In this document: piece after piece, positions 5,319-6,957 of the stretch
Position numbering within the stretch: position 1 is the first letter of the stretch
Layout of the letters: every line of letters begins with the position of its first letter
Source of the DNA: UBA1740 sp045587025
GTDB taxonomy: Bacteria > Bacillota > Clostridia > Oscillospirales > CAG-272
Reading direction: 5' to 3'
Assembly (NCBI GenBank): GCA_045587025.1
Contig: JAZNBK010000001.1
Coordinates: 1-6,957, forward strand
Length of the DNA: 6,957 nt
Translations under genes and position numbers: made by a program
The notes under the pieces: model-generated
Databases searched by the model: none
The model's input: the letters and a program-made list of their open reading frames with translations, nothing else
Told to the model about the DNA's origin: nothing

Positions 5319-6957
5319 ATGGCAATTCAGAGAAAAAAAGTTTCCATGGACGGTAACACAGCCGCGGCGCACGTATCTTACGCGTTCACCGAGGTTGCGG
5401 CTATCTACCCCATTACACCCTCTTCCGTAATGGCAGAGCTTACCGACTCTTGGTCCGCAACAGGACTCAAGAACATCATGGGCGAAAAGGTTAAGGTTAT
5501 GGAGATGCAGTCCGAGGCAGGCGCGGCAGGTACTGTTCACGGCTCTCTCGCGGCAGGCGCTCTTACAACCACCTACACAGCTTCCCAGGGTCTTCTTTTG
5601 ATGATCCCCAATATGTACAAGATCGCAGGTGAGCTTCTTCCTTGCGTAATTCACGTTTCGGCTCGTTGCGTAGCTTCCCACGCGCTTAACATCTTCGGAG
5701 ACCACTCCGACGTTTACGCATGCCGTCAGACAGGCTTCGCAATGCTCGCAGAGTCCAACGCGCAGGAGGTTATGGACCTTGGCGCTGTTGCACACCTTGC
5801 TACTATTAAGGGAAGAGTTCCCTTCCTTAACTTCTTCGACGGCTTCCGTACCTCTCACGAGATATCCAAGGTCGCTACTTGGGACTACGAGGATCTTAAC
5901 GAGATGGTTGATAAGGATGCTATCGCGGCATTCCGCGCTCGTTCTCTCAATCCCGAAGCTCCCGTACTTCGCGGCTCTGCTGAGAACGGTGACATCTTCT
6001 TCCAGCACAGAGAGGCTTGCAACCCCTACTATGACGCTCTTCCCGCAATCGTTGAGGAGTACATGGACAAGGTTAACGCTAAGCTCGATACAAACTACAA
6101 GCTCTTCAACTACTACGGTGCTCCCGATGCTGACCGCGTTATCATCGCTATGGGCTCGGTTTGCGACACCGCAGAGGAAGTTATCGACTACCTCCTTGCT
6201 AAGGGCGAGAAGGGTGGTCTTGTTAAGGTAAGACTTTACAGACCCTTCGTTGCAGAGAAGTTTGCTGCGGCAATTCCCGAAACCGTAAAGACACTTGCTA
6301 TCCTTGACAGAACCAAGGAGCCCGGCTCTCTTGGCGAGCCCCTTTACCTTGACGTTATTGCAGCTCTCAACGAGGTTGGCAGATGCGGCGTAAAGGTTCT
6401 CGGCGGCAGATACGGTCTTGGCTCTAAGGATACCACTCCCGCTTCCATCTTCGCAGTATACGCAAATATGGCAGGCGAGCAGAAGACCCACTTCACCGTT
6501 GGTATCGTAGACGATCTCACCGGCCACTCCCTCAAGGAGGAGATTGCTCCCGACACCGCTCCCACCGATATGATCCAGTGCAAGTTCTGGGGTCTTGGCG
6601 GCGACGGTACCGTTGGTGCTAACAAAAACTCCATCAAGATTATCGGTGACCACACCGACAAGTTCATTCAGGCATACTTCCAGTATGACTCCAAGAAGAC
6701 CTCCGGTATCACCATTTCCCACCTTCGTTTCGGTGATTCGCCCATCAAGTCCTCTTACTATATCAATAAGGCTGACTTCGTTGCTTGCCACAACAATGCA
6801 TATCTTAACAAGTACGATATGATCTCCGACGTTAAGCCCGGCGGAACCTTCCTTCTTGACTGCCCTTGGACTGTAGAGGAGCTTGACGCTCATCTTCCCG
6901 CTTCGGTTAACACCTATATCGCTAAGAACGGCATCAAGTTCTACACTATCAATGCTA
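5319..6957 (+). CDS. nifJ: Pyruvate:ferredoxin (flavodoxin) oxidoreductase, N-terminal part
   Basis: The frame is open from ATG at 5319 to the window edge, giving 546 codons of a protein usually near 1,170-1,190 residues. The enzyme decarboxylates pyruvate with CoA to acetyl-CoA and CO2, passing electrons through thiamine diphosphate and iron-sulfur clusters to ferredoxin or flavodoxin in the cytoplasm. Visible are the pyruvate-site motif YPITPSS at 30-36, Glu66 in QSEAGAAG (the thiamine-activating glutamate) and Arg116 in HVSARC (pyruvate carboxylate binding). Domain II runs to about 415. The gamma-like domain III carries VGIVDDLTGHSL and GLGGDGTVGANK at 425-436. The thiamine pyrophosphate domain and the ferredoxin-like cluster domain lie beyond the window. 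Codon use is strongly biased (CTT for Leu, CCC for Pro, GCT for Ala), which with the promoter suggests very high expression. It is a core chromosomal gene, so the chromosome is back by here. Confidence 0.97.
   Translation, partial: MAIQRKKVSMDGNTAAAHVSYAFTEVAAIYPITPSSVMAELTDSWSATGLKNIMGEKVKVMEMQSEAGAAGTVHGSLAAGALTTTYTASQGLLLMIPNMYKIAGELLPCVIHVSARCVASHALNIFGDHSDVYACRQTGFAMLAESNAQEVMDLGAVAHLATIKGRVPFLNFFDGFRTSHEISKVATWDYEDLNEMVDKDAIAAFRARSLNPEAPVLRGSAENGDIFFQHREACNPYYDALPAIVEEYMDKVNAKLDTNYKLFNYYGAPDADRVIIAMGSVCDTAEEVIDYLLAKGEKGGLVKVRLYRPFVAEKFAAAIPETVKTLAILDRTKEPGSLGEPLYLDVIAALNEVGRCGVKVLGGRYGLGSKDTTPASIFAVYANMAGEQKTHFTVGIVDDLTGHSLKEEIAPDTAPTDMIQCKFWGLGGDGTVGANKNSIKIIGDHTDKFIQAYFQYDSKKTSGITISHLRFGDSPIKSSYYINKADFVACHNNAYLNKYDMISDVKPGGTFLLDCPWTVEELDAHLPASVNTYIAKNGIKFYTINA

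Noticed and set aside
5232..6893. A 553-codon open frame on the minus strand opposite nifJ
   Set aside because: It is explained by the biased codon use of nifJ, which avoids codons that would create stops in the antisense frame. It runs over the nifJ promoter, has no ribosome site and its translation resembles no protein family.

Overview
The window suggests a chromosomal contig from an anaerobic Clostridia-type Firmicute, probably a gut member of the Oscillospiraceae/Christensenellales kind. The grounds are strong AGGAGG-type ribosome sites, canonical TTTACA/TATAAT promoters, a TndX/TnpX-like large serine recombinase, a FlaR-type P-loop protein and a pyruvate:ferredoxin oxidoreductase. No species can be named.

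Region 1 (1-2883, all +) is the end of an integrative element. It holds the last codons of an unidentified gene, a ParB-like protein starting at TTG, a 93-residue small protein, and a 568-residue serine recombinase with a zinc ribbon and a DUF4368-type C-terminus. Each gene overlaps the next, so they look like one translationally coupled maintenance and excision module.

Region 2 (2884-3338) is a non-coding junction. Two tandem intrinsic terminators act on the minus strand. They lie downstream of a 45-nt piece matching the 3' half of a tRNA-Pro (anticodon loop to CCA), whose 5' half is absent. Beyond it lie GTGGTCA repeats, a long terminator and a short minus-strand frame that may be the tail of a lost tyrosine integrase. 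I read this as a former tRNA attachment site at a boundary of nested or adjacent mobile elements.

Region 3 (3339-4817) is a small operon. A strong promoter drives a 215-nt leader with several hairpins, then a FlaR-like P-loop NTPase and an FMN nitroreductase, closed by a bidirectional terminator. A tRNA T-arm-like hairpin covers the stop codon of the first gene.

Region 4 (4818-5177) is a scar. The C-terminal codons of a probable medium-chain dehydrogenase (-) abut a frame (+) that resembles an AraC-family regulator lacking most of its first DNA-binding subdomain.

Region 5 (5178-6957) has a strong promoter in an AT-rich stretch, an ideal ribosome site and the first 546 codons of nifJ, the central fermentative enzyme, cut by the window edge. 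The clearest unusual signals are the tRNA fragment next to the recombinase, the structured leader and the dehydrogenase/AraC scar. I did not find convincing evidence for a wholly new defence or metabolic system.
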